Part shown: piece by piece, positions 1-12,501 of the stretch
Layout of the letters: the number at the start of each line of letters is the position of its first letter
How positions within the stretch are numbered: position 1 is the stretch's first letter
NCBI GenBank assembly: GCA_945859605.1
Contig: OX243814.1
Coordinates: forward strand, 17,292,350-17,356,349
Length of the DNA stretch: 64,000 nucleotides
DNA from: Lumbricus rubellus
Lineage: Eukaryota > Annelida > Clitellata > Crassiclitellata > Lumbricidae
Direction of reading: 5' to 3'
The notes under the pieces: model-generated
The model's input: only the letters and a program-made list of their open reading frames with translations
Told to the model about the DNA's origin: nothing
Databases searched by the model: none
Program-made: the position numbers and the translations under genes

Positions 1-361
1 TACATACATACATGTAGACAATTTAACCTTTTTTCTGTTTATCCGTCTTATTATAACAACAACCAACAATTGGTAAAGTTAAAAAATTACAAGAAAGTTG
101 AAGAAACATTATTATTCTTGGTCAGTATGAACAATGAGTCACAGCACATCCTGTTCTCTGTAGATATCAGCTAATTCCATACGCGATTTCAAAGAAATTA
201 TGTGATTTGCTACTCTAAACTACTAACGCGCTAAGCTACCTCTAAATATTCTTCAATCGGAATAAAATTTGTAACACATGAGTTTCTTGTCATAATGAAC
301 ATTTTGAGGGGGTGGGAAACTGGATTAGTCAAATTATTTTTTGGCCATGCATTTCGTTGTC

Positions 362-460
362 ACCCTAGTATGTATGTATGTATGTATGTATGTATGCACG
401 TATGTATGTATGTATGCATATGCATAGTATACATACATACATATATACATACATACATAT
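362..460. repeat. TATG/CATA tetranucleotide microsatellite
   Basis: Runs of TATG change to CATA about halfway along, so the tract is itself an inverted repeat. It sits in AT-rich DNA without a recognisable gene. Confidence 0.9.
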
Positions 461-640
461 GTAGGTATGTATAAATTGTATATAATATATATACATATGC
501 ATTATGCAAACATTATGTATTGTATCGATAGGCTATAATTATACTTATATAGATGTATATTATGTGTAGACCTACATATAAGCTTATGATATATGTATAT
601 ATAATTATATATACATGCATTTGAAGCGTAGTGTATACAG

Positions 641-805
641 ATATATATATATATATATATATTTAAGTGTGATCGCTTTCATCTCGCTTGTTTGGGTTGA
701 ATCGATGAGGAATCGATATTTCCAGTCTGCGTTGGTGGTAGCTGTGACGGAAGTGGTGGTGGTGGTAGTGGTGGTGGTAGTGGTGGTGGTGGTGAGGGTG
801 GTAGA
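641..805. repeat. AT dinucleotide run and GGT trinucleotide run
   Basis: A short (AT)n lies near 641-661 and a (GGT)n-rich tract near 752-805. Open frames across this stretch read as poly-Val or poly-Thr and are microsatellite artefacts. Confidence 0.85.
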
Positions 806-1233
806 CGTTGCAGCCTGCGGACAGTATAATACCTTCCTATTCGACCGAGGGGCGCCCCTGGCGGCGGACGTAGGAAACGATACAACGGACGACATTCAGT
901 GGCCAGTGTCTGCAAATAGCAAACGCGATGGTCGCCTGACATGTATCAATAGATTAAAGTTGTTTACATACCACCAGATATGTAAACATTTCTTTGTATC
1001 GCAAGATACGTGAATACAGTTCGTCTTATTATAGCGATGTATGTCTATAGGTTTCCAGAGCATAATGGGTTTGTAAAAAATAATGGCGATGTATTTGTCT
1101 AGACTTCGATTTTTGGAATATTCGAATACAGCTTGCAGGTCTAAATGACGATGCTGTAGTCTAGACTTCAAGTAATATTTGTTCCATCATCAGGGGGTCC
1201 TTCGGTCGCATAGGAGGGGTATACTGTCTGCAT

Positions 1234-1299
1234 GCGGCAAGACGTCAGGCGTTCAGATTTTAAAATAAGTGCATAGACGCCGTCCATAACCGTCCTTCC
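1234..1299 (+). repeat. Dispersed repeat with GGACGCCGTCC core, copy 1
   Basis: This shares a block with 46199-46258 and 52384-52447: an AGGCGTTCA-like start, TTTTAAAATAAGTGC, then GACGCCGTCC and ACCGTCC. The element class is not recognised. Outside it, 1-3180 shows only AT-rich sequence and a partial GGGCGGAGT repeat near 1620. Confidence 0.7.
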
Positions 1300-3188
1300 A
1301 ACCAGACTTTAAGCCCTGCATTGTAGGTCATCTACATGTATAGTCGGCATTGGTTGATTCCGCAACATCAATAAGGTTTTTTTATCCGATCAGGTCCCAA
1401 TGTAACTCACCAACAAATCATGGAAGCATACCATCTGATAAGTCTGACAACAACGTGGCATCAGATTGATCAGAAGTCGTTAGACTGAAAGCAGCGAGAT
1501 TATGTTGTGTGCGCTTCAGCTTTTTCAGCTTTCGCGACCCATCACAATCTTCTGCAGTGGCATTTATATACGATCGGACGATCGACTCTTAAGTGGAAGC
1601 ATGTTGTTGTGGAGACCATGGGCGGAGTCTATAAGAAGCTAGGGGCTACCCTCCCTCCCTAAGGACTGTAAAGGTCATATTTTTGTCGGGAAAAGGGTAT
1701 ATTTTCACGAAATTCTGACCGAAGAATTTTAAAAAAGATCATCAGAAATTAATTTGGCAGGCTACATATGAAAATATTGTCGTCGCCGTCCGTTCTGGAC
1801 CAAGTCTTCGCCTCAAAGCGAAAGTTATTTTTGGTCCTCCCACGAACTGAAATCGAACTCCGCTCATGGTGGAGACACTCCGGTGTAGGACTCCGTCACT
1901 GTTCGTTCGCTGACAGCGCTAGTCCCAAGCCTGGACAAAGGAGGAGGGCGACACTAATCATCTCTGATATGACACAGTGACGTTGAAAAAAACAACAAGA
2001 GATAGGCCTACTCCGATGGAGCCATAGCGAAGAGGACGAATGGCTGAAACGATATGCATCATGAATGTATTGCTCCAGATATATAGCTACATCGGTTAAA
2101 GTGCTCGTCCCACGCGCCTCTGTCCGTGAGTTCTCAGGTTCGCCTTCCGTTGGGTGACTTTATACTCAACGATTTGTATCACCTGCCATAATTATATAGG
2201 TCGGTCCGTATTGTTATCTGTGTACAACGATTTCAGATTACTAAGCTTACAGCTTCACGTTATAAAACTGTAACTTGGAATCACGCTCAGATAACAGGAA
2301 GTGAGATTCCCATTCACTGAGCAGTGCCATATATCACAAAGAGGACTATAATTATGGACAATTCTACTCTCAAAGCACGTGGAATCATTTACTTCAGGTG
2401 TTACCCTTTACAATAATAGGCTAACAAACGTAAAGTACTGACTCACCCGTTCGCCTGTACAATGTACATTGATCGTTCAAAGCAATTCCAATAAACGAGC
2501 TTCAATTTTTGAAGGCAATCCAAACAAGAAAGTCTGATTAATATCCTGATACCTTTGGTACTCTTGACACACCTTTATTGACGGCTGGCCTCAAGCTTCA
2601 TGACGATTCAGTCATCTTAAACGAAAAAATAGAGCATAGCCTGCTGTATAGTTATGCTCAACAATAAGGGATTCGATTATATAACCAGCATGGAGGCTTT
2701 CCCCATAAATAATCCACCTCCAGATTCCAGAAGCAATTATTACCGATTTCTACGACCAAAATATTCCAGATGCTCGCATTGTATGACCATTTTCTTGGTC
2801 GTGACCCGCAACAATGGAAGTAAGAACAATCTGCAGCGAGACAAAAGAAGACTTTATAAATGTGTAAGACTGCACGACGAATGATTTGACGGAGATGGGA
2901 GTGGCTCTCATCATGTCTCATGCTGTCTGTCAATGAAGCCGTGGTTCGAAATGAGAAACCGAAACAATTTTTTGAACAAAATTAATGGTCGAGTACCTCA
3001 GCACCATGATAGAGGCCAATCTCTATAACAATTCCAAAGGTAATAAGCAAAATGACAAATAATTAACTGATGGTTTTCGTATGGTATGTGAATCAGGGAA
3101 ATTATTCAGCCTCAAACAAAAGCTGCGACTAACGCACCGGCGCTATATAAAATCGATTCTACAGACTGCAGTATATCCAGACTATACC

Positions 3189-5304
3189 CATGGGCGCCCG
3201 CAGGATTTTTTGCAGGGGGGTCAGTCGACTCGGTCGTGGCCAGAGGAGTTAAGATACTAAATAATGCCATTAAAACCAAGCAACCCACACAACTATACAT
3301 TATCTTAATTAACGTAATATAATATTTATGAGCCTTTTATAACAAAACAAAAAAGTCTGTTTATAACAAAACAAAAAAGTCTTTAAACAGTTTTCGACTT
3401 TGATATAGGCTATGGCATATATTATTCATGTATATTAGGCCTATTCATAGGAAAAAATCAATAACACTAACTAGCTGTAGGCTACTAACTATAATAGACT
3501 AACAGTACCATGCAGGGACGTCATTTCTTTATTTCCAGGTTGCAGGAAATTTCAGGGGCAAAACTTCGTCAGCTTGTAATTTTGTATTTAGTCTACATGA
3601 GCAAGAACCTGTAGTTGATTGACTAAATATTATGTTTTCTTCTTGTTCTTATATATTTCTTACCATATGTTTGATTCAGTTAGGCTATGGTAGGCCTAAT
3701 CATTTTAAATGCTATAGTATTTGAGATACAATTTTAAATACTAGCAAAGTATTTTGTACTTGCATTTATAGCACAATAGAATGACTGTAGGCCTAACAAA
3801 AGAGCATTCCTTGTAATTTTTCTGCAAAATTTCTGATGGCAGTTTTAAAAACAAGACTACCGTATAGTCTCAAAGCTCAACCTGACCAGATCTAGAGGAT
3901 CTTGTAAAGTTGTAATGAGACATTATATGCCTTTAAAAATTAATTCTGTCATCTTCAGGCATAAATCAGGCTCTTCAGCTTGCTAAATAATCTTATTGCA
4001 GAGGTTACTTCTGATTGAATTGTCTACAGTACTGTTGGCCTATTGTAAGCTGGCAAACATTTATAAATTACTCGGATTTAATTTTTACTATGTTAAGAAG
4101 TTATGCAGATTCAATGGGCACATCCATAATTTACTTTATGTACAGAGGGCAAATCTTCCATTTCTGTTATGAGATCCTGACCATTAAGGTTTGCTCGATA
4201 TTGCTTTGACAAAGCTTTTCCTGCCAAATCACCTGCAGGCGTGCTTAGACGTTTCCAGAAGAAATAAAACCTTTCACCTTGTCACCTTGTGCCGTCGATT
4301 CTTGGAACCTTAGCGACCGCTGTGATAAACCTTCTCCATGTGTTACGATCTTCCGTCGCGTCTCTCAATTCCTCCAGTTTCATCTTTGTTCTCTCATGTA
4401 TTTCTTCCATCCACCTTCTTCTTGGGCGTCCTCTCTTCCTTTTTCCCTCTCCGCAGGCCAACATCATCTCCTTTTCCAATTAAAACCTTTCAGCCAGGGT
4501 TTAACCAGGTAAATAAAGCATAAAAAACTAAAACTTTGCAGTAGAGCAAGATTTATGAACAGTGCATGAGCTTACCTCCACAAGCTTAGGGTCAATGTAT
4601 TTTTGATAATAACATCAACACTATACATATAGGCTACCGGTAGGCCTATAATGTCGTGACAGCTTTATCCACAAGCCGAATCACCAATAATTTTTCAAAA
4701 GAGGCTGGACAGCCCTGTAAATGCATAGCCTACCACAAGTACACAGCTGAAATTTGATATACTGTAAACTCTTGGGTCCTATGAGAATGTGTGCGGGAGG
4801 ACAGTTTGATGAGAGACATCTTCCTTGTGCATTCTTAGAAAGGAGAGCATATGGGTACAAGATGCCAGGCTGCATTAGACTGCTGGCAGATTGACCATTG
4901 ACCTGCATCACAGTAAGACAATTAGGGTGCCATCAATCTTACAAGTGGGGTTTGACGGCAACCTCTACGAGTCTACGGCTAGCTATAGTCGGCATAGCCG
5001 ATTACCGTACCCTGATGACCTGAGTGGTTGAAAGACTGTTCCTCTGACGTCTGACTCTATGCAGGCCTATTATACAATAATAAACATAATTATGACTGAG
5101 TAACGGGATAAAGTAGTACCCAATATGTAGAGATAACCACAATATATACCCCAACAGTTGGTGAAGTAAAAGAACACAATGACTGTTGGACAAGCTGTCC
5201 CGTTTAACCACTAACATTTGCCAAGAAAGTGCTATTGCTAATATTTTGTCATGCTTTCCAGGGGGTCACGCGACCCCCCTTGACCTAGGCTGCGGGCGCC
5301 CATG
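3189..5304. mobile_element. hAT-type DNA element, 2.1 kb, with 8-bp TSD
   Basis: Perfect 15-bp terminal inverted repeats, CATGGGCGCCCGCAG and its complement, are flanked on both sides by the 8-bp duplication actatacc (3181-3188 and 5305-5312). An 8-bp duplication is the hAT superfamily signature. The interior has no intact transposase frame and carries a LINE tail fragment at 4282-4500, so the element is non-autonomous or decayed. It lies upstream of the recognised exons of the GTPase gene. Confidence 0.8.
4282..4500 (-). mobile_element. Non-LTR retrotransposon 3' fragment (end of RT ORF)
   Basis: The minus-strand frame reads KRGRPRRRWMEEIHE, then LEELRDATEDRNTWRR and a terminal VPRIDGTR. 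This is the basic GRP(K/R)(K/R)RW motif and the Trp-Arg tail typical of the C-terminus of LINE reverse transcriptases. Only about 65 residues remain. It is nested in the hAT element at 3189-5304. Confidence 0.75.
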
Positions 5305-5384
5305 ACTATACCTATCCGTTTCAGACCAGGATACAGAAGGTGAAGACGAGAAGACAGCTTGATGCTACTACTACAATGGTAATC

Positions 5385-5465
5385 GCTGATGATGATGATG
5401 ATGGTGATGATGATGAGGAGGATGCAGACGACGACAATGGTGATGATGACGGCGATGATGATGCT
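5385..5465 (+). repeat. GAT/GAC trinucleotide microsatellite
   Basis: Imperfect GAT/GAC/GGT repeats lie just downstream of the hAT element. No coding role is seen. Confidence 0.85.
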
Positions 5466-5669
5466 CGATTGATGGCGCAGGGGTGGAATCAGCCGGATAG
5501 GACAAAATAAATAACCTGGGTTTCAGTGGGTTAGGGTTAAATGAACTTATATTAACCCTTACCCACCCGGACGCTATTATCCTATCGAAGCATTATAAAC
5601 GTTACTGGAATACAAGGAGTGTTCTAATTCTTTGTGTGAAACATTGTCTGATTCTAGGATTGTCGGCAG

Positions 5670-7562
5670 AGGTTAAACGTCGAAGTTTACATTTTCGTCT
5701 ACTCTTTGACGGCTCGTGACTCGTTTAAGTTCGTCGTCGACCAACTGCACGAACTCCGGGAGAACTGCGTCACTCAATCGAAGCCAGCCATAGTTGTTGC
5801 CAACAAGACAGACCTCGTCCGAACCAGACAAGTAACCGAAGAAGGTACATGTAGGCCTATATATGAGTTGATAAGATCGTAGATATGATAATAGATATAT
5901 CTATGGATAGGATAGAGATATAATGGATATATCTACGAGGCGGTTTGAGGTGGATTCGAACCTGCAACCCTCCGGATGCAAGGCAACCAACATACCCACT
6001 ACACCATCGCGCCCCACAATATATGTAGGCTACACTGTTGGAATATGATTATGAGTGTCATAGGCCTGCAGGCAGGGTTATGGGTAGGCCTACTTTCAGA
6101 GAATTTGTATGCTGTTTTGGCCACGAAATAATTGCCGTGAGGCTGTGTCGGTGATAAAGTCTAAGCAATTGAATCAGTGTTTTTTGGCGAGAGAGGTGTC
6201 TCAAGCTCATCAAAGTTTCATCAGCCAAGCCATGAAATTGGCTTAGGCCTACATCTCACTCGATAGGTTATTTGAAGGCCAAGCGACCCATCAATAAACT
6301 GTAAAATAATAATTGTGAATCACTTACAGTTGCGTCTTCGTTCTTCAACTTCAAACATCTTCAGATGATCAGATCCTGTAATAGGCCTATTAATATTACT
6401 TTTCCTCATCAGGTAATTTTCGAAAAATATTATATTATTAGGCCTAGCCCAAAGCAAGTTTTTTTAGACGGCAACGGCTTCTGTTGTCATATTAAGCTGT
6501 CGTTAACGGTTGATCTATGACGTCATATTAAACTTCTACGATGATGACGTCATAATGCTGGCTGCGCTCGTTAGATAATATCTATTATGGGAACAGAAGA
6601 CTCCGAATAACAGCATTAGGCTATTTATAGGTCTATGTCTGAGTCTGTCTGCCGTCCTGCTTTCTTTGTATCGTAATCGTGATTTCCAAACTTCTAATGC
6701 GCCACTGAAAACCAAACGCGGGCAACAGCCTATTCACGAGCGCTGCGTTGAGTCAAGAAGGTTAATAATTTTAACAATTTTAGTGTATTCAGCAACCGGT
6801 TAAGGCATGCAAGCGTGCTATAATGCAATCGAAACAATTCACAAGAATACAAATCACAGAAGAACATCCCAAATCATTGCTATAGGCCTATATAGGCCTA
6901 CTTACAGAACAGGCAGCCTACAATATAGGCCTAATGGTGCTAATAACTATAATAGCTATGGCAAGCTGAAGCCTAAATTGGAATTGCTATACAACCTATT
7001 TTTATTCCTCCATAATATTATTCTCCACTTCTTTATCTTTCTGCTCTGGTTCTTTTCGTGTTTCTTCTTTTCGTTCTTCTTCTTCTTGTTCTCCTCCTCC
7101 TCCTCCTCCTCCTCCTCCTCCTTCTTCTCCTCCTCCTCCTCTTCTTCTTCCCCTCCCTTCCTCGAGCTGTTCCTCTTCTTTTTCTTCCAATTGTAAAGAA
7201 CACGATGGTTGATTGATTTTCCAGAGGGTCGTGAGATCTCGCGGTCGATGGATTGTGGCTACTGGGAAGTGTCGACGGTCCTCAACCACCAGCTGGACGA
7301 ACTGCTCGTCGGCATCGTCACCGTGTTGCGGTCGAGAGAGACGCACGGTGGACCGGAAGGAGGGACAGCAGCAAGAGGTTCCATCAGCAGTCACCAGAGG
7401 CGCCTCATGACGACGGCGGACGACGACAGGCAACGGGGATCTGATTCGGACGATAATTCGAATGTGCGTGAGAGGAACTGCATGAGGAGTGCCTCCGAGT
7501 TGATCCGCGGTCTGTTTCGACGGCAGAAGGACGTCTCAAGGTCGTGCGAATATCTGCTCTAA
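5670..7562 (+). CDS. RGK-like small GTPase, last two exons (partial)
   Basis: This is a Ras-superfamily GTPase C-terminal half, spliced from 5670-5844 and 7225-7562. Exon A reads EVYIFVYSLTARDSF, then the G4 guanine-specificity motif NKTDLVR and RQVTEE, ending at donor G|GTACAT. Exon B follows acceptor TTTTCCAG and restores the frame through the phase-1 junction to give EEGREISRSMDCGYWEVS and NHQLDELLVGIV. The DELLVGIV region, the long polar tail of about 80 residues and the end FRRQKDVSRSCEYLL resemble RGK (Rad/Gem/Rem) proteins, which end in a basic stretch with a Cys near the C-terminus and regulate voltage-gated calcium channels and the cytoskeleton. The canonical G5 Ser-Ala reads Ser-Thr here. 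The G1-G3 exons were not found upstream. The 5' edge of exon A is uncertain (acceptor GGCAG at 5669). A less likely alternative is another Ras-like subfamily such as RERG/RASL. Confidence 0.7.
5935..6016 (-). mobile_element. tRNA-derived SINE, head fragment
   Basis: Read on the minus strand it begins GGGGCGCGATGGTGTAGTGG (pol III A box) and contains GGTTCGAATCC (B box). It matches fuller copies elsewhere in the window but lacks the tail. It lies in the intron of the GTPase gene. Confidence 0.8.
7020..7196 (+). repeat. Long polypyrimidine (TCC/TTC) tract upstream of a splice acceptor
   Basis: About 175 nt are almost entirely C and T, mostly TCC and TTC repeats, ending about 28 nt before the acceptor of the last GTPase exon. 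Open frames here (poly-Ser, poly-Glu) are artefacts. Confidence 0.85.
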
Positions 7563-9442
7563 TCGACGATGTAGGCTACAACTCGACTGTGTACTACAAC
7601 TTCGCCGCCTTCGACTGCTCTTCATGGCAGTCCTCTTATCCTCGCCTTCCACCGGTTGGGAATCGCCTCTTCCCAGCCATATCCCTGATCGATAAGTCAG
7701 AGACTGCATGATTATCTGGTCTGAGAGGAGACGAAATTTATTGGATTTACACTGGGTGTGATAAATGAGTCATGGCTCGTCAGATCGGTCACATCCAGTT
7801 TCCGATAATGTTTCTTTCACGCAAGCGGAAGTTTCAAGGATTGTAATATTAGCCTATACTCAACCCACCGACTTTGCTCTGCCAACTCATGAGCTCAGCT
7901 GAAGGGAACTTTGGCTGTGTGTGGATCATTGGGTCTACCGTACGTCTACTTCAACAGACGCATCTAGTGTAGCTCTCTTATTCTTTCTCTTCTTCTGTAG
8001 CTCTGTCAACCGAAATCAATCTATCTACGATCAGTTGGTTCTCTTTCTGATTTATAACAGAAGTAGTTTGAAAAGCAGCGTACATGATTATGTCTACACT
8101 TCCAGAGAGAATACAGACGTCTTTCAGTTGAATAGGCTATAGCGGCAGAATACCATAATCATTAATTTTAGCTCCAGAATTACAACGTCAATGCCGGAGT
8201 TACCAAATGTCGCGGTAGTCATTTGACGTGCTGCCTATTTTACCGTTAACCTACCGTATGAACTGACAAGAATTCTTAGTAATTTTTAATATTTTCTTTA
8301 TATTTAATTTCTTCGACCCGCTGTATAAATCGCATGACCCTGAGGCGATCTTCTGACGTTGTATGACGGCGCTGCCACTGTCACTGGACCGGGAGAATTT
8401 AGCTCCAGTTTGGCAGCAACGAGATTCAGAGACAAACTGGAGAGTGTTTCAAAACAGGATTTCAAAGACTGGCAAGAGAGTTTCAGAATGATAGATTACT
8501 GAAAAGAACTGAAGAGTTCTAGATGCACAACTAATCAATCCACATTCAAGCCGTTGAAATATTATTCTCGGTTAAGTAGCCTAGGCCTATGTGGGTTATT
8601 ATTGCCTTCTCGTCACTATTATTGCATTGTGACCAATTCGCTGAAAGTCCTCAGTCACTTAGTTACCCAACAAATGTAACAGAAAATGTAATAATAATTA
8701 CATTAGCGTTTCAAATGCAAGCTCATCCGGACAGTTCTAATGGGCAGCAGTGGTGGAGGACTCTATGCTATAGAATAAATTCATTGAAGAATGAGCAGGC
8801 CACATATTCATATTTATTAATCTTGCAGAGGTAAGAAATGCAATGCAACCATATTATTAATAATAATAATCGAAATAATAACAGAATTATACATTCAATG
8901 AAAGAAGAGTTTGCGATTAAACTCAATCACAAGACTCAATCTCAGATAATTTTATTACTGCAGTTCATATATACACCCAAAGTTTGTCTGGTATACAATT
9001 TAAACGTCAATACAAGATAAGTTCTAGGCCAGACGAAAGCCTACAGCTACATCAACACACCAACATCATATCTTGACCAGGAAATCACCAAAAATGTACA
9101 TGTCATGCTCTGACACACACAACAACACAAAACACTAAAAAGAATCACTCTTGTTACCTGATTGTCCACAGACTCACAGAACCTGCAAGAAAAGATGCTC
9201 CTGAACAATTTGGTGCCCTACTCTTAGTTTTCAAGTGACTCCTTAGACATTTCGAGTTTAAAAAGTCTACAAACAATCGAACGCTGTCTGATCAACGTTA
9301 AAAAGCAGGCAGGCCACTGCGTGATTCTAAGGAGTAAGTAATGTACAAAATTCTAATACAATGAGCATCACCTCCTGTATAAAGTAACTTCTAAAAGTAT
9401 GTACATACTGCACCATCTCCTTAAGGCCTAAAATTTTTTTGG
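7563..9442. other. Intergenic, no feature recognised
   Basis: This covers the 3' flank of the GTPase gene and AT-rich DNA. No conserved frame, RNA gene or clear repeat was seen apart from a short ATT/AAT-rich stretch near 8855-8885. Confidence 0.5.
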
Positions 9443-9789
9443 GTGTTTCCGGTAACCCGACCGACCCTCTTTTATTGCCGCAACTCAAATAATGTTGTTA
9501 AAAAAATTTAAACTTTTTTTAAAACATTTGTATTGACATAAAAGAAAAGATGTCAACAAAATGAAATTAATAGGACTGTTTCCTAGAGCAGTTTTAGGTG
9601 CAGACAGTCGGGGAAATAGGCAGTTTATACTTGCTTAGAACACATACTTTGTTGCAGCGTGTATCTTTGTGCAAAAAAGACTAGTGGGGTATACTTTTTC
9701 GGATAGTCACTGCATAAAAATATTTTACCAAAATAAAAATATTTTTCGACCTACCTACCCAATTTTTTTAGCTCTGTTACCGGAAACAC
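9443..9789. mobile_element. MITE with 14-bp TIRs
   Basis: It starts GTGTTTCCGGTAAC and ends with the exact complement GTTACCGGAAACAC, 347 bp overall, without coding capacity. No clear target duplication was found, so the superfamily is not assigned. Confidence 0.65.
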
Positions 9790-10535
9790 AACATTATTTT
9801 TTCTAGGCCTAATCAAGTTAAACAGCTGTTATACAGTTCACATACCCGACACTTGATTTTTAAATCTAGCAACATAAATAAACAATGCCAAAAAGCAGCA
9901 TTATACAGTATTAATAAAATCGAAGCAAAATTGACATTAGCCACTGCGAACTTAAAATACGCAATTCCAAAAAAAGCATTTCCACACCACTAATGAACTC
10001 AATTAATGCACTTGGATGTCTAATGAATGAAAGTAGAATAAGTGGGAAGACTGAATAGACTTACATGGAAGACAATGCAAGCCAAGACAATGGCCCAAAA
10101 CAAATGGCTGCTGCTGTGTGCTCAAGAGCCGTAAAACTATATATATTGTTCCCATGCAAAAGGCCTGACTAAAAACAAACATAATAAGCAATAATTAACA
10201 AGCAGCTAACCATAGTAATAGTCAGTCTACTATAAAACTCATCCTTTCGATTGTATGTATACATGAGTTGTTCACAATGTAACGTGCTGCGGTTTGCTAT
10301 CCTGATCGAAAATCAACAAAGATATATTATATACATCTAATAATTAATTACTGCATGCGCAGAATGCACAACTTCACAAGATACACCAAAAAAGTATCAG
10401 TCATCGAATAAAATACACAAAGAATTGCACTGACATTATTCACATCACATCTGAGCCTCCATTCTGGCCCATCACACATGTAATCAAAAGATTATCCTGT
10501 GACACCTGATACTGGAAAAAAAGACAGTTAGTTAA
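9790..10535. other. AT-rich intergenic stretch
   Basis: No coding frame or recognisable repeat was seen between the two MITEs. Confidence 0.5.
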
Positions 10536-10933
10536 CCCTTTAACAGCGATAAGTGCCCCGGGCAGGCACAGTTAATATAAATACATATTTTGTATGGGTA
10601 AGAGATAGTAATCAAGCGTATAACATTGTTGAATTGAAATCAGTAAAAAAAATTGGTGGCAATATAATTGCCACTAGGCGTTTGTGCTACCCAGAAAAGT
10701 CCATAATGTGGCAACATACTTGCCACTAGCCGTTCATACCACCCTAGAATTCCAATGGAGTATAAGGTATGTTGTGTCAAACAAGATTTTTTTATGATTT
10801 TTTGTGCTAAACAGTATCTGGTAGTGACATCTTGTGAATCCAGATGCATTATTTTAGTGGCAAATTGCTGAACATTAGCTGTTTAGTATACCTGCATGTA
10901 GTGGCAAATAGATTGCCACTCGCTTTTAAAGGG
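10536..10933. mobile_element. piggyBac-like MITE in TTAA
   Basis: The element begins CCCTTTAACAGCGA and ends TCGCTTTTAAAGGG. It is flanked on both sides by TTAA (10532-10535, 10934-10937), the piggyBac target duplication. Internally the short word TTGCCACT or its complement recurs several times. It ends about 60 bp beyond the stop codon of the FAM210A-like gene. Confidence 0.7.
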
Positions 10934-10980
10934 TTAACTGACTCAAAATCGTTAAATTACAGAATGTTAAAAAAGCGTTC

Positions 10981-10986
10981 TTTATT
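10981..10986 (-). promoter_or_regulatory. Candidate poly(A) signal AATAAA
   Basis: On the minus strand AATAAA begins six nucleotides after the TGA stop of the FAM210A-like gene. If used, the 3' UTR would be very short and would stop before the adjacent MITE. Confidence 0.45.
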
Positions 10987-10992
10987 AAAGCG

Positions 10993-12501
10993 TCATTTCA
11001 GTTTGCGTTCTTTGGACGTCATTTCCTTCAGTTCGTCGCGCATATCTTCCATTTTGTCGTGATATTCTTCGTACTTGGCCTTCACTTTCGTCTTGCTGTC
11101 TTTGACAAGAGACCTCAGACTCTCGGATTCTGGAATCGGCTGCATGTAGCCCCAGTTCCTCAGCACCTTCACCGCCATGTGGGTGCCTCCAATCGTGACC
11201 ATGTACCTGGCTGGGGTGGCCAACTTGTACAAAAGGTAGGCGACGGCCAAGTGACCAACACCAGGCATTGTATAGAAAGAGATGATGGTCTGACCAGCTC
11301 CAATATACCTCAAAGCAGGTTCAACATCAATTCCACTGAAACAAAGTTTAACAAACAGAAGACATTCTCAATATAATTAACAATGCCCAGGAATCACTAA
11401 CGATATCTACGTGTCATATTCATAAGTATGAAAGGCTACTTCAAAACTCTTAAATGAAAATATAAGGTGAAAACCGGCTTTTCTTTCTGCTCTTGATCTG
11501 AGCCGTTCTGAGCGTAGTTCATGTACTTTGAATGATTTTACATTCAGACTTATGCCAAATGTCTTAGAAGGCATGAATTGAGATTTTGTTGTGTCAAACG
11601 CCATTGCTTATGTGGTATTGTGGCTATATTCTAATTTATTTAGAATCAAATGCTTTTGAACCTGATGTAGTATGTATCTAGACGCTTTAACGCTTAATGT
11701 GCTGCCAATCAAGTACAGCTTGCAAAATATTCATGTTCAATTCGGAACTGAACAGTTTATACATATTCAGCCAAATAGTTTTTTAAAGCCAAACACACAC
11801 AGTAGAAGTGTGACGTAAATTTACGCACACATCAATATATGTTATATAAAACAGTCCCGCCTCCATGCATTGCTTCCTAAAGTTCTAACCTAAAACTCTA
11901 ACAGTTAGGTTCAAAAGCACCGTTGCACTGAATAGTTCGCTTACCTCATGGCCATTGTGTAAAACAGACCACCCCATGCAGTTGACGTAAAGATATGAAC
12001 AGCAACCAAAACCTTGCCAAACTGCTTGTACGTCTGATGGAATCTTTTAAAAATGCCTGGTCTCTTAGATGGGACTGCTTCTACCTCAGCATCTCTGGCA
12101 TCATGTGTGGTCTGTGCAGCAGCCTCAGATTCAACATGTGCTTGATCATTCAATTTCACCATCTCTTCTTTAGGAATCACCTGTTCTCCCTCCGTAGCGC
12201 TGTACTTCTTAAAGTCAACAAAGGTTTCTTTAGAATTCGGTAGAGAGCTGTTTGTATCCGAAGGACCCCAGGTGTGATGTAGCTCATCACTGTGTTCAGA
12301 ATGCTTGACAGGTTCACTCATACCCTTCAGACAACCATCGAACTGCTCGTGAGGTTTTGGTTGCATACTGTAGTACAGCACTGAAGCAGAATTCAGCGTC
12401 TTTTGAAATCGAGCAACGCTGTCAATACGCGTTCGAAATAATGATCGCTTCTGGAGAAAGAATGATCGGCACAGGATCGCAGGTTTCCTCCGGGAAAGCA
12501 T
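10993..12501 (-). CDS. FAM210A-like mitochondrial membrane protein (DUF1279)
   Basis: The coding sequence joins 12501-11945 and 11335-10993, about 299 aa. The donor GAG|GTAAGC and acceptor TTTCAG join in phase to give FYTMAMSGIDVEPALRYIGA, matching the conserved start of the DUF1279 domain. The domain (roughly residues 160-265) starts with KQFGKVLVAVHIFTSTAWGG, followed by hydrophobic segments and LLYKLATPARYMVTIGGT. A charged coiled coil (EEYHDKMEDMRDELKEM) closes the protein, as in FAM210A rather than the shorter FAM210B. The chosen ATG gives MLSRRKPAILCRSFFLQKRS, a good mitochondrial presequence. Upstream in-frame sequence to about 12631 has no ATG and sits behind a possible acceptor (TCTTTTGTAG), so an extra 5' exon is possible. 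FAM210 proteins act in mitochondrial protein homeostasis; that role is taken from the family. Confidence 0.85.
11336..11944 (-). other. Intron of the FAM210A-like gene
   Basis: A 609-nt GT..AG intron between the presequence/linker exon and the DUF1279/coiled-coil exon. No embedded gene was recognised. Confidence 0.8.

Noticed and set aside
605..1171. Overlapping frames of 87-132 codons
   Set aside because: They overlap on both strands, depend on the GGT repeat and show no conserved motif.
8589..8834. 81-codon frame with a hydrophobic start
   Set aside because: No family resemblance, no splice context and no flanking coding sequence.
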